Origin: a bacterium UBA6115
GTDB lineage: Bacteria; Bacillota_A; Clostridia; Christensenellales; Aristaeellaceae
NCBI GenBank assembly: GCA_002428405.1
Contig: DIWD01000051.1
Span: forward strand, 38,193-70,661
Direction: 5' to 3'
DNA: 32,469 bases
The notes beneath the pieces were generated by a model. That model saw only the letters and a list, made by a program, of their open reading frames with translations. It was not told where the DNA came from and did no database searches. Numbering within the stretch: position 1 is the first letter of the stretch; each line of letters opens with the position of its first letter. Positions 13,988 to 21,945 of the stretch are shown here, in pieces. The translations under genes and the position numbers were made by a program.

Positions 13988-16708
13988 ATGAACGGAAAAC
14001 TGAAGGTCCTGGGATGGATCGCGGCCCTGGCGCTGCTGCTTGTCTGGGGCGAAGCGCAGGCGGCGGACGCGCCGGTGACCAATTACTACTACAACGGGAA
14101 AATGGTGACCGAACCGGCGGCGAAGCTGCTTCCCGCCGGGGAGAAGGGCACCCTGCCTTCACTGGGCACAGCCAGGCCGTTGTTCATCCTGGTGGATTTC
14201 CCGGATTACACGCGCGACAACCTTGATTATGACGCCGGTTCCCTTAATATGACCCGGAAAATGCTGCATAGCCTTCGCAGCTATTTCGACAGGGCCTCCT
14301 ACGGAAGGCTGCAGCTTGAAGGGGAGGTCCTGGGATGGTTCACCGCAAAACATGAACAAAGTTATTATGAAGAAAGCGGCGGCCCGCCCGAAATCCTGAG
14401 GGAAGCCATGGCCTATTTTGATGAGCAGACCGATTATTCGGCGTTCGACAGCGACAAGGACGGGGTGCTCGACTGCGTCGCCCTGTTGTACGTCACAAAC
14501 CGGCCCGTCGTCTGGACGAGCATGTGGTTTTATTACGTCCTGTCGAACAAGGATATGGCGAGCTTCGACGGGATCCGCGTGGACAAGATGGGCTTTATGA
14601 ATGTGCCCAGCATCCACGAACGCGACATGATGATGTACACCATCACGCATGAGATGGGCCACTTTTTTCGCCTGCCGGATTACTATGACGCAGACGGCGG
14701 GATGTTCGAGAGCGAGGGCGGGATGTGGTCCCCGGACATGATGGTGGACTGCAGCGGCGATTACACCGCCTTTTCAAAGTTCATGCTCGGCTGGATGGAA
14801 AACGTGTACATCGTGACGGAAGGCACACAGGACCTCACGCTGCGGCCGGTCAGCGAGGCGGGCGACATGGCCATCGTTTTCCCGTCCTACAAATCTCCCC
14901 TGTCTGAGTACTTTATAGTGGAATACATCGCTGAAACGAAGAACAACACCCTGCTTGGCGAAGGCATCTGGGGCATAACCCCCAAGCGCGCCCATTCAAG
15001 CGGCCTGCGCATCCTGCGGGTCAACGCGGAAGAGACAAAGACCGGCTTCAAATACAACAATACGGGTACGGAAGAGAAACTGGTCGAGTCCGTCAAAAAA
15101 GGGTTCTGGGAGATGGCGGACCCCGGCGCCGACCTGTACAGGCTGCTGCTGTTCAGGGACGGGGAGGAGTTCACGCCGAACACCTATCCGTCCAGCTACG
15201 GTTTCGCCGGGCAGTTCACGGGGGTGAGCGTCAGCAGCATCAGGATCGCTGATGATGAAACCTCGGCCTCCTTCAGCGCGGGGATCATGCCGAAAACCGG
15301 CCTGCTCCCCATCACGTTTCAGCCCGTCACGCAGGTTAACGGCATGGTTTCCCTGGTCGCCAACACGGAGATCCGCCTGAAGGGCAAAACGCTGCCCTAT
15401 CTGCTGATCGGCAAGAAAAAGCTCCCCCTTGAATTCATGGACGTCCATGCCATGGCGCAGGAAAACCGTGCCGATTTCCTTCTGCGCAAGGAAACCGGCT
15501 TGCCCGCGGACGCGGAAACGCCGTGTAAACTGGTCATCCCCAAAGGCACCTTCGTCAACAGGAACGGTGTCGTCAACACGGAGACGTCCTTTGAGGTCTC
15601 CATGCGCTTCCGCGACCCTGAAGTGGAAAAGAAGGAGCTGCTGAAGACGTATCCCGGGTTCAGCGTCTTTTTCCCGGCGGACGGCCAGAACGTTGGCCTG
15701 CTGTATGCCGAACAGTTTAACAGCGACGTGATGTATCTGACGATTTCTAACAAGGGCAAGGTGAGCAAACCAAGGACCATTCTGCAGCTGCCGGAAATGA
15801 GCAGCATCAGCAAGTTCCTGCGCCTGGCTGACGGCTCCTTCGTCCTGAAGGCCGCAAGCCCCTCTGATCAGGGCGGCGTTGATCTGCGCTTCATCTCCAG
15901 CGACCTTCAGGATGCCGGAACGGTCCGGGTCGACATCCCCTGGTGCATGATCACACCCTTCAGGGATGGCGTCCTCGCCGTCGGCTGGCAGGAAACAAGG
16001 GGCAGGTTCGAAGCTCAATACGCGCAGGCGGGCATGGAGCAGCCGGAGATCATCAACAATGACGCCCTGACAGCGCTTATGACGACCCCGGACTTATTCA
16101 CCGGCAGCTACATCCCCAATACGTTTGACATCGGAAACGGGGAGTGGTTCTACATGAGTCAGGAAAAACTGCTGAAAGCCGCAATCATCACCAGTGAAGG
16201 CGAAGTCAGGGCCACCCGCGGATGGAAAGAGGAGGACGGCGACTTTGCCAGGGCGACGCCCTATGTCCCGGGCGTCCCGATCGGCGCTGTCCGGACGGGC
16301 GAAGACCGCATCACGCTGTTCATGCTTGAGGGCGTCGCGACCGTTCCGAATGCCATCCTGTGCGACGGCAGCCTGGTCGCTGTCGACCTGGACAACGACC
16401 TGAACGTCCTCAGCAGGAAAACGGTCCGCACCTACACCGGGCTCACGGGCACGGACTTCGTTTATTCCGGTCAGATCATCCGCCTTTCCAACGGCGGATA
16501 CGCCCTGCCGCTGACTGTCAACATGACGCCCGAAAACAAGAATGCCTCCCCCATCGGCCTGGTCTGTTTCCTGGACGCGCAGATGAATTTTAAGGAGGAA
16601 GCCTGGATCCAGCAAACCAACATGGGGAGCTTCGCGACAGCGGTCGAGTTGACCCCGGGGGAGTACTTCGTCGGCTGCTGGCATTCCTTCAGGTTCCTGG
16701 GCAAGTAG
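13988..16708 (+). CDS. secreted M6-like (immune inhibitor A type) metalloprotease
   Basis: A 906-residue protein with a signal peptide (MNGKLKVLGWIAALALLLVW, cleavage likely after AQA). The N-terminal domain has LFILVDFPDYTRDN, LRSYFDRASYGRLQLEG, a calcium-type loop DSDKDGVLD (from residue 154), and the zincin motif HEMGH (221-225) followed by FFRLPDYYD. These follow the M6 peptidase family, which cleaves proteins outside the cell. About 500 further residues are beta-rich, with possible Ig-like and propeller-like parts (repeated 'GVLAVGWQE', 'YEIIRLSNGGYALPL'-type strands); they may bind substrate or the cell wall. No sorting motif is seen, so it is probably released. The ATG at 13988 lies 8-9 bases after GCGGAGGGA; upstream extension of the frame has no signal peptide. 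It ends 13 bp before the convergent GNAT gene. Confidence 0.8.
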   Translation: MNGKLKVLGWIAALALLLVWGEAQAADAPVTNYYYNGKMVTEPAAKLLPAGEKGTLPSLGTARPLFILVDFPDYTRDNLDYDAGSLNMTRKMLHSLRSYFDRASYGRLQLEGEVLGWFTAKHEQSYYEESGGPPEILREAMAYFDEQTDYSAFDSDKDGVLDCVALLYVTNRPVVWTSMWFYYVLSNKDMASFDGIRVDKMGFMNVPSIHERDMMMYTITHEMGHFFRLPDYYDADGGMFESEGGMWSPDMMVDCSGDYTAFSKFMLGWMENVYIVTEGTQDLTLRPVSEAGDMAIVFPSYKSPLSEYFIVEYIAETKNNTLLGEGIWGITPKRAHSSGLRILRVNAEETKTGFKYNNTGTEEKLVESVKKGFWEMADPGADLYRLLLFRDGEEFTPNTYPSSYGFAGQFTGVSVSSIRIADDETSASFSAGIMPKTGLLPITFQPVTQVNGMVSLVANTEIRLKGKTLPYLLIGKKKLPLEFMDVHAMAQENRADFLLRKETGLPADAETPCKLVIPKGTFVNRNGVVNTETSFEVSMRFRDPEVEKKELLKTYPGFSVFFPADGQNVGLLYAEQFNSDVMYLTISNKGKVSKPRTILQLPEMSSISKFLRLADGSFVLKAASPSDQGGVDLRFISSDLQDAGTVRVDIPWCMITPFRDGVLAVGWQETRGRFEAQYAQAGMEQPEIINNDALTALMTTPDLFTGSYIPNTFDIGNGEWFYMSQEKLLKAAIITSEGEVRATRGWKEEDGDFARATPYVPGVPIGAVRTGEDRITLFMLEGVATVPNAILCDGSLVAVDLDNDLNVLSRKTVRTYTGLTGTDFVYSGQIIRLSNGGYALPLTVNMTPENKNASPIGLVCFLDAQMNFKEEAWIQQTNMGSFATAVELTPGEYFVGCWHSFRFLGK

Positions 16709-16721
16709 GCAAACACGGGGC

Positions 16722-17621
16722 CTACCGCCTGTTCTCCGCCCACCATGTGTAGGTGTTCAGCGGACGGAAGCCGATGCTGTAGTAAAACTGCTGACAGGAG
16801 CCGACCAGGGCGCGCCTGGCGCCGCGCAGCCCGCAGCGCCGCACCCCTTCAAGCACCGCGGCCTTGCCCAGGCCAAGCTTGCGGTACTGCGGGTCGGTGG
16901 CGACGGGTTCCACCAAGGCGTCCGGCGAGGCGGGGTCCAGCCACATACCACAGTAGGAGGCATAATCGCCATTGGGCGCGATGACCGCTATCTTCAGGGA
17001 CAGGTCAACGTTGGGCCGCACCATTTCGCCTGTCAGTTGTGCGCGTTTCCGGTCAGACAGGTCCAGCGGGCCTTCTCCTTTCAATTCATGGTTAAAACCT
17101 TTCCACAGGACCTGCCCGTATTTCTCCACGTCGAAAGCCTCGTCCATGCCTGCGACACGGAAGCCATCCGGCAACGCATACCGGATACTGCCCGCGTCCC
17201 TGATGAGAAATACCGCGTCATTTTCCTTCTCGGGCGTTGGGACAAAGCCCTCATCCGCCGCGATCTGCTGAAACGCGGGGTCAGCGTCCCATACCAGCAG
17301 GCGGAACTTGCCGTCCTTGCGCAGGTCCTTCGCGGCGTATCGCACCATCTCCGGCCGCAGGCCCTCATACCCGGGCATCACGCAGATCAAGCCTTCGCCC
17401 GGCTGGGTGTCAAAAGTCGCGACGCCGACAACTTCGCCGCCCTCTTCCCAGATGCCGATCCTGTCCACAGCCTCATGATCCAGCCAGCCATGGGTGATCA
17501 TCCAGTCCCACCGGCCAAAGGGAAAGTCGTCCCCCAGCCGCCTGAGAAAGAAGGCCCGCAGCAGATAATAGTCCTCTGTGATGCCCGCAGGGCAGGCATA
17601 GCGGCGAAACACAACACTCAT
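16722..17621 (-). CDS. GNAT-family acetyltransferase with two GNAT-like halves
   Basis: A 299-residue cytoplasmic protein. The second half has the acetyl-CoA motif VATDPQYRKLGLGKAAVLEG (RxxGxG-type loop at about 247-252), then ALVGSCQQFYYSIGFRPLNT, the classical end of a GNAT fold. The first half (about 1-140) has IWEEGGEVVGVATFDTQPGE and resembles a degenerate GNAT domain without the CoA loop. Tandem GNATs of this kind are common in Bacillota and the substrate is unknown. The start has AAGGAGG 7 bases upstream. That site lies within the final codons of a 38-codon ORF whose stop overlaps the ATG (ATGA), so translation is likely coupled. Confidence 0.8.
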   Translation of the reverse strand: MSVVFRRYACPAGITEDYYLLRAFFLRRLGDDFPFGRWDWMITHGWLDHEAVDRIGIWEEGGEVVGVATFDTQPGEGLICVMPGYEGLRPEMVRYAAKDLRKDGKFRLLVWDADPAFQQIAADEGFVPTPEKENDAVFLIRDAGSIRYALPDGFRVAGMDEAFDVEKYGQVLWKGFNHELKGEGPLDLSDRKRAQLTGEMVRPNVDLSLKIAVIAPNGDYASYCGMWLDPASPDALVEPVATDPQYRKLGLGKAAVLEGVRRCGLRGARRALVGSCQQFYYSIGFRPLNTYTWWAENRR

Positions 17622-17734
17622 ATTCGATCCTCCTTAAGCTGTCTGGCTATGGTCAGTGTGCGTCTGGCGTGGTTGAGAATGCAGCTGCCGTTTAGGGACA
17701 GCAGATGATCCCGCCTGCGTTCCCGGTCCGGCAT
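17618..17734 (-). CDS. 38-residue basic leader-like ORF overlapping the GNAT gene
   Basis: ATG at 17734-17732 with a GGGAGG site 8 bases upstream opens MPDRERRRDHLLSLNGSCIL and runs to TGA at 17620-17618, which overlaps the GNAT ATG by two bases. The peptide is basic (Arg-rich at both ends) and has no membrane segment. Its last codons (AAG GAG GAT CGA) double as the ribosome binding site of the GNAT gene. It may be a real small protein or a translational leader controlling GNAT expression. I know of no family for it. The strong ribosome site and exact overlap argue against chance, but there is no comparative evidence. Confidence 0.45.
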   Translation of the reverse strand: MPDRERRRDHLLSLNGSCILNHARRTLTIARQLKEDRI

Positions 17735-18194
17735 CAACAGATCCTCCCTTTGAAATTGTTTGCCATAAAGGCTGGTTAAGACAAGTTCCGCAGAACAAAA
17801 CGAACCGGAAGACAGAGCAGGATGCCAGTTGGGGGCGAACAGGCAAAGTTTAGCTCCGGGATGGTTGTGATTCCGTCAGGCCAGTGGAGCGATGGAAACG
17901 CAGGGGATATAGGCTGATCATTGTTTACCACCCCCAAAGTCTCAGTTTGACTAATACTTTCCATACACCGCCCCTGCCCTTGAGCACCTCTCCGGCATGT
18001 GTTAACATACGGCCAAGGCTGAGAGGGGACACTTTTGCCAATGTATGGTCTTTACCAGCTCATCAACTTCTATAAAGACCAGGGGCAGAACAGCGGGAAA
18101 GGTTGATCTCTGAGATACCAGCATGCGGGAAACGTCCGTTTATGATAATATATCAGGGTTTCAGTTTTTTTCAATATCCAGAAAAGGACCGTGT
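17735..18194. other. 460-bp region without a convincing gene
   Basis: It separates the GNAT unit from mtlD. On the minus strand a 62-codon frame (17776-17964) has no ribosome site I trust. On the plus strand a 21-codon frame MYGLYQLINFYKDQGQNSGK (from 18041) lies over a 9-bp inverted repeat, TGGTCTTTA (18046-18054) and TAAAGACCA (18073-18081). GAGAGGGGACACTTTTG at 18021-18037 faintly resembles the dispersed repeats near 11471. A TATGATAATATATC stretch near 18140 is the best promoter candidate for mtlD, without a clear -35. Nothing else is recognisable. Confidence 0.4.
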
Positions 18195-19406
18195 ATGAAG
18201 GCAGTCATGTATGGGGCGGGCAACATCGGGCGCGGGTTTGTCGGCGCGCTGATGAGCCAGGCGGGTTATCAGGTCAGCTTCGTGGATGTGGACAGGGAGC
18301 TGGTCAACAGGCTGAATGCTGCGGGGGCGTACACCCTGCGCGTCATTGGGAATGAGGGGCACCGGGACACCCTCGTCACGGGCGTGAGCGCGATTGACGG
18401 CAATGACAGCGAAGCGGTGAGCCGGGCCGTCGCCGAATGCGGCCTGATGGCGACCGCTGTGGGCGCGCGGATCCTCCCCCTCATCGCGCCGAAGATCGCC
18501 CGGGGGCTGAAACTGCGCTTCCGGCAGGACAAGCCGGAATTGAACATCATCATCTGCGAAAACCTGATGGACGCCAACCACGTGCTGGAAGGGCTGATCA
18601 AAAAGGAGCTGACTGGGGAGGAACAGGAGAAGTTTGACCGCTCCGTCGGCCTGGTGGAGGCGTCCATCGGCCGGATGGTGCCTATCCAGACAGCGGAAAT
18701 GCGCCAGGGAGATCCGCTCCGCGTCTGCGTGGAAAGCTACGGCTTCCTGCCGGTGGACAAGGATGCCTTCAAAGGGACGATCCCCGGCATCAAGGGACTG
18801 GTCCCCCATTCCCCCTTTGACTTCTACCTTAGGCGCAAGCTCTGGCTGCACAACATGGGGCACGCCTGCTGCGCCTATCTGGGGATGAACGCCGGAAAAA
18901 CCTATATCTATGAAGCGGTCGCCGATGAGAACATCCTGCTTCTGACACGCTCGGCCATGCTGGAAAGCGCCGCCGCGCTGGCGGGAAAATACAGGGAGCC
19001 CATCAGGGACCTGCTCAACCACATGGACGACCTGCTGTACCGCTTTTCAAACCGCGCCCTGGGCGACACCTGCGCGCGCGTGGGCGGGGACATCCGCCGC
19101 AAAATGGCGGCTGAGGACCGGCTCATCGGCGCGGCGCGGCTGTGCCGGCAGGAAGGCATCCCGCCGGTCTTTATCGCGCTGGGCGCGGCAGGCGCCCTCC
19201 GGCAGTACCTGAATGAGGAGGGCTTGGCGCAGGACGGGACGGCGGCGATGGACGCGCTGCGGCAACTCAGCGGCATAAGGCCGGATGACAGCCTGGCTGA
19301 AATGATCCTCACCTTTTACAGCCTATTCCAGAAAGGCGCGTCACTCTCTGACATCCGGGCCATCGCCAGGGAGGAGAAACACCGGCTCATCGGGCAGGTG
19401 GTTTAG
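18195..19406 (+). CDS. mtlD: mannitol-1-phosphate 5-dehydrogenase
   Basis: A 403-residue enzyme that interconverts mannitol-1-phosphate and fructose-6-phosphate with NAD(H), in the cytoplasm. The N-terminus has the nucleotide-binding loop GAGNIGRGFVGALM (from residue 7), followed by an acidic strand end in VSFVDVD. NIIICENLMDANH and the catalytic KLWLHNMGHA (Lys215, matching the conserved Lys near position 213 of the E. coli enzyme) are present. Length is close to the usual 380-390. No PTS mannitol transporter or regulator is adjacent, so it may serve mannitol synthesis or act on another polyol phosphate of the same family. The ATG at 18195 follows AAAAGGA by 7-8 bases; upstream in-frame starts have no site. 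It converges on the PfkB operon. Confidence 0.9.
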   Translation: MKAVMYGAGNIGRGFVGALMSQAGYQVSFVDVDRELVNRLNAAGAYTLRVIGNEGHRDTLVTGVSAIDGNDSEAVSRAVAECGLMATAVGARILPLIAPKIARGLKLRFRQDKPELNIIICENLMDANHVLEGLIKKELTGEEQEKFDRSVGLVEASIGRMVPIQTAEMRQGDPLRVCVESYGFLPVDKDAFKGTIPGIKGLVPHSPFDFYLRRKLWLHNMGHACCAYLGMNAGKTYIYEAVADENILLLTRSAMLESAAALAGKYREPIRDLLNHMDDLLYRFSNRALGDTCARVGGDIRRKMAAEDRLIGAARLCRQEGIPPVFIALGAAGALRQYLNEEGLAQDGTAAMDALRQLSGIRPDDSLAEMILTFYSLFQKGASLSDIRAIAREEKHRLIGQVV

Positions 19407-19438
19407 TCAGGCCCCTTTATAGGTAAGCGGTACGATAT

Positions 19439-19469
19439 AAATGCCAGGCAACCTTGCTGCCTGGCATTT
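19439..19469. terminator. perfect 12-bp hairpin after mtlD
   Basis: AAATGCCAGGCA (19439-19450) pairs fully with TGCCTGGCATTT (19458-19469) around a 7-base loop, 33 bp after the mtlD stop. Only a short T run follows on each strand. It touches the tail of repeat copy 2 and probably terminates from both sides. Confidence 0.6.
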
Positions 19470-19669
19470 GAGACTGTAGACAAACTATATCCAGGGGAGT
19501 TTCAGAGGGCGCAGCCCTCTGACTATAATCGTATCGCCCGGCTTTGCCGGGCGGGCGGGGAGAATTGCGGAGCAATTCATTCCTTGCATTTTCACTGACC
19601 GGGAGCGCAGCGACCAAGTGAAAATGCCCGTTCTTCCAAAACGACAAAGTGTCCGCGGACACTTTGTCG
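19465..19669 (-). repeat. multi-hairpin 3'-end interspersed repeat, copy 2 (inverted)
   Basis: On the minus strand this repeats, in the same order, the modules of 5723-5894: a perfect 12-bp stem CGACAAAGTGTC / GACACTTTGTCG (19642-19669), the GAATTGC/GCAATTC dyad (19562-19578), GCCCGGC-AAA-GCCGGGC (19536-19552), CAGAGGGC/GCCCTCTG (19503-19521) and the GTTTGTCTACAGTCTCAAATG tail. It carries an extra CATTTTCAC/GTGAAAATG hairpin of about 40 bp (near 19587-19626) that copy 1 lacks. It begins 7 bp after the PfkB stop. In the first stem a T-A pair of copy 1 is a C-G pair here, changed on both arms. Confidence 0.85.
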
Positions 19670-19676
19670 ATACTTT

Positions 19677-20690
19677 TCACTGCCCGCCCATCTCCCGGTA
19701 GAACGCCAGCGCTTCCGGGGCTTTTTTGATGGCGGAGGCGCAATCCGGCCCGCCCAGTGAGCAGGCCGCGGAGGCGGTGCCCAGGCGCAGGGCATCCGTC
19801 AGGGGCAAGTCCTCATGCGCGCCGTACAGCACGCCCGCGCAGAAGGCATCCCCCGCGCCGGTAGTACCTTTGATATAGCCAGGGGGCAGCTTCAGGCTGG
19901 GCAGGCTGAAAAAGCGATTACCTTCATCAAGGCCGAACGCGCCTTCCGGACAGTGGATCACGGCCCATAACGACACTCCAAAGTCCTTGATCATCTGCAA
20001 TGCCGCAGGGATACCCTCCCTGAGCAACTGGCCGGACGCGTCCCGCAGGGGAACGCCGGTGACCTGCTGCGCCTCATACTCGTTGATGATGCAGTAATCG
20101 GCATACTTCATCGCGGGCGGGACCAGGCGGCTGAAACGGTCGCCGGATTCGGACACCACGTCGATAGAGGTGCGCATGCCGCGCCCGCGGGCATCATGCA
20201 GCAAGCGCGCCATGCGGGTGCCGTATTCCGGGTCTCCGCTGTCCAGGCTGTCCAGCAGCAGGATATAGCCGGCGTGGAAGATCCTCGCGGGGAGACGGTC
20301 CAGGTCCACGTCATCCACATCGAAACGCGCCCCGGCGCCTCGGGCGGTGAAGAAGGTGCGTTCCCCGCTGTGCCGGTCATTCAGGACAAGGGTATAGGAG
20401 GTTTCACCGCCGCCAATCAGCACCCCGCCGGCGTCGATGTTCCTGTGCTCCGCGAAACGCGAAAGGATCAGCCGGCCCTCCGCGTCATCCCCGATCCGGC
20501 CGGCGGCAAAGACGGGCAGCTGATCGTCCAGTATGGCCAGGGACAGGGAAACATTGCAGGCCAGGCCGCCCACGGTCATTTCACGCCGGCCGATGATGCT
20601 GGTCAGCTCGCCCCGCGCGGGATAACGGTCGATCCGGTGCATGATGTCGGCAATCAGGTTGCCGGCCGCGCAGATGCCCCGTCTGTCCAT
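19677..20690 (-). CDS. PfkB-family carbohydrate/nucleoside kinase
   Basis: A 337-residue cytoplasmic sugar kinase. It shows the PfkB signatures: GGLACNVSLSLAILD near residue 42 (substrate-side glycines), and GTTGAGDAFCAGVLYG (275-290) with the catalytic Asp281 and the anion-hole glycines. The latter phosphorylates a hydroxymethyl group of a sugar or nucleoside with ATP. The sequence IPVF-type ribokinase positions do not single out a substrate. It lies 42 bp downstream of the UroD-like gene on the same strand and is probably co-transcribed with it from the promoter at 21803-21832. UroD-like and PfkB genes together hint at a catabolic operon, but no transporter is present. The stop codon is followed within a few bases by repeat copy 2. 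Confidence 0.85.
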   Translation of the reverse strand: MDRRGICAAGNLIADIMHRIDRYPARGELTSIIGRREMTVGGLACNVSLSLAILDDQLPVFAAGRIGDDAEGRLILSRFAEHRNIDAGGVLIGGGETSYTLVLNDRHSGERTFFTARGAGARFDVDDVDLDRLPARIFHAGYILLLDSLDSGDPEYGTRMARLLHDARGRGMRTSIDVVSESGDRFSRLVPPAMKYADYCIINEYEAQQVTGVPLRDASGQLLREGIPAALQMIKDFGVSLWAVIHCPEGAFGLDEGNRFFSLPSLKLPPGYIKGTTGAGDAFCAGVLYGAHEDLPLTDALRLGTASAACSLGGPDCASAIKKAPEALAFYREMGGQ

Positions 20691-20732
20691 GTCGCCTCCA
20701 TTTTATCAAACTGCTTTGGGGAATAAGGATAT

Positions 20733-21755
20733 CTATGATCGCTTCCGAAAATCCTCCGCCGCGCGGTGCATGGCAAACAGCGCTTTTTGCGGCAGGTACT
20801 CCGGCACGCTGTTTCCGGTGCCCACTGCCCATCCGCCCCGGCCCTTTACCCGGCGCAGCATGGCAAGGGTACGGTCATAGACGGCCTTTTCATCCTGCGT
20901 GCAGAGGAAATCCATATCCAGGCCGCCCAGCAGCGCAATGCGGCCATGATAGCGTTCATAGGCCTGCTCGATGGGCAGGATCTTGTCCTCAAAGGAGTGT
21001 TTGGCCTCATAGCCCATCGCGATGACGTCCTCCATCACCGCGTCAAGGTTGCCGCAGGAATGAAGGAATACCGGACGGCCGGCCGCGTGCACGGTGTCCA
21101 CGATCTTTTTGTGCCAGGGGAAAACATAGCGGCGCATCATGTCCGGGGAGAGGAAGGTCTGGGAGTTGAAACCCCAGTCATCATTGGAGGAGATAAGCCC
21201 GACACTGTCATGCTCAAGCGCCAGGCTATAATATCGGATGAGCCGCTCCCCCACCGCGTCAAAGATCCGGCCTGCCAGCTCCGGCTCGTCGTAGAGCATC
21301 ACGCAAAGGTTCTCATAGCCGGTGAGCTGGATGACGTTTTCCAGTACGCCGCCGGGCCCCATGACCATCAGCTTCATCCCGCCGGGCAGGTCCCGGCTGA
21401 TGTCGCGGAGAAAGGAGCCGTCATAGTCCTCCGGCTCCGGCCAGGGATACTTCTCAAAGCTCCGCTCATCCGTGATGCCCGCTCCGTCATTGAGCGAACG
21501 GGTGTGCTTCATCGCGGTCTCCTGCGTAAAATGGAAGGCGGAGGCGTACACGGTGGCGTAGTCGTAGCCCATCTCCAAAAAGGCCTTCACGGTAAAGCGG
21601 GCAATGCCCAGCGGGTCGTCCGCCCGCAGCTTTTCCCCGTTGACCCGTTCATACAGCGGCATGTTCATGAACAGCTCAAACTTCACCGGCCGCTCCGGTT
21701 CTTCCCGGCAGAGCACTTTTTTAAGCTGCCGGAAATCCGGCTCGAGTCGTTTCAT
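20733..21755 (-). CDS. uroporphyrinogen-decarboxylase (URO-D) family protein, methyltransferase-like branch
   Basis: A 340-residue cytoplasmic TIM-barrel protein of the URO-D superfamily. Useful landmarks are GGMKLMVMGPGGVLENV, SSNDDWGFNSQTFLSPDMMR and FLHSCGNLDAV. The HSCGN motif holds the zinc-binding His and Cys of the MtaA/CmuA-type corrinoid methyltransferases rather than the arginines of true haem-pathway HemE. True HemE begins with RxPVWxMRQAG, which is absent. Members of this branch are frequent in Clostridia beside sugar-catabolic genes, and their substrates are mostly unknown. It is first in an operon with the PfkB kinase. The start follows a GGGGGAACAGG stretch, a moderate ribosome site. 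Confidence 0.8.
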   Translation of the reverse strand: MKRLEPDFRQLKKVLCREEPERPVKFELFMNMPLYERVNGEKLRADDPLGIARFTVKAFLEMGYDYATVYASAFHFTQETAMKHTRSLNDGAGITDERSFEKYPWPEPEDYDGSFLRDISRDLPGGMKLMVMGPGGVLENVIQLTGYENLCVMLYDEPELAGRIFDAVGERLIRYYSLALEHDSVGLISSNDDWGFNSQTFLSPDMMRRYVFPWHKKIVDTVHAAGRPVFLHSCGNLDAVMEDVIAMGYEAKHSFEDKILPIEQAYERYHGRIALLGGLDMDFLCTQDEKAVYDRTLAMLRRVKGRGGWAVGTGNSVPEYLPQKALFAMHRAAEDFRKRS

Positions 21756-21802
21756 CCTGTTCCCCCATCAGGCTTTCTGTATATTCAGTCAGTATCCGGG
21801 AT

Positions 21803-21832
21803 ATTATAGGGCGCGGGCAGACGCGGTGTCAA
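21803..21832 (-). promoter_or_regulatory. consensus sigma-A promoter of the UroD-like/PfkB operon
   Basis: On the minus strand a perfect TTGACA (21827-21832), 18-bp spacer, and a perfect TATAAT (21803-21808), 48 bp before the start codon. High constitutive expression is expected unless repressed. Confidence 0.85.
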
Positions 21833-21889
21833 ACAAAGCGCGGCGGCAGGCGGCATTTCCCCAAGACAATCAAGGGAAAACAGCCCTGC

Positions 21890-21918
21890 TTGTTAAAATC
21901 GACAGAATGGGATAAACT
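21890..21918 (+). promoter_or_regulatory. promoter of the SDR / ligase-ACP-synthase operon
   Basis: TTGTTA (21890-21895), 17-bp spacer, TAAACT (21913-21918). Transcription would start near 21925, which excludes the GTG at 21919 and favours the ATG at 21946 with its GGGAGG site. Confidence 0.55.
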
Positions 21919-21945
21919 GTGCAAGAATTCCGACGGGAGGTGGAG

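Noticed and set aside
14996..16018. 340-codon frame on the minus strand inside the M6-like protease gene
   Set aside because: No ribosome site, shadow composition, and the plus-strand frame is supported by signal peptide and HEMGH.
17776..17964. 62-codon minus-strand frame in the gap before mtlD
   Set aside because: Only a weak G-rich stretch precedes the ATG, no recognisable domain, and no continuation towards the GNAT unit.
18041..18106. 21-codon frame MYGLYQLINFYKDQGQNSGK over an inverted repeat
   Set aside because: The ribosome site is too far away and the frame is too short to judge; the inverted repeat explains part of the sequence.
20766..21809. 347-codon frame on the plus strand over the UroD-like gene
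   Set aside because: The minus-strand gene has family motifs and a consensus promoter; this frame has neither.
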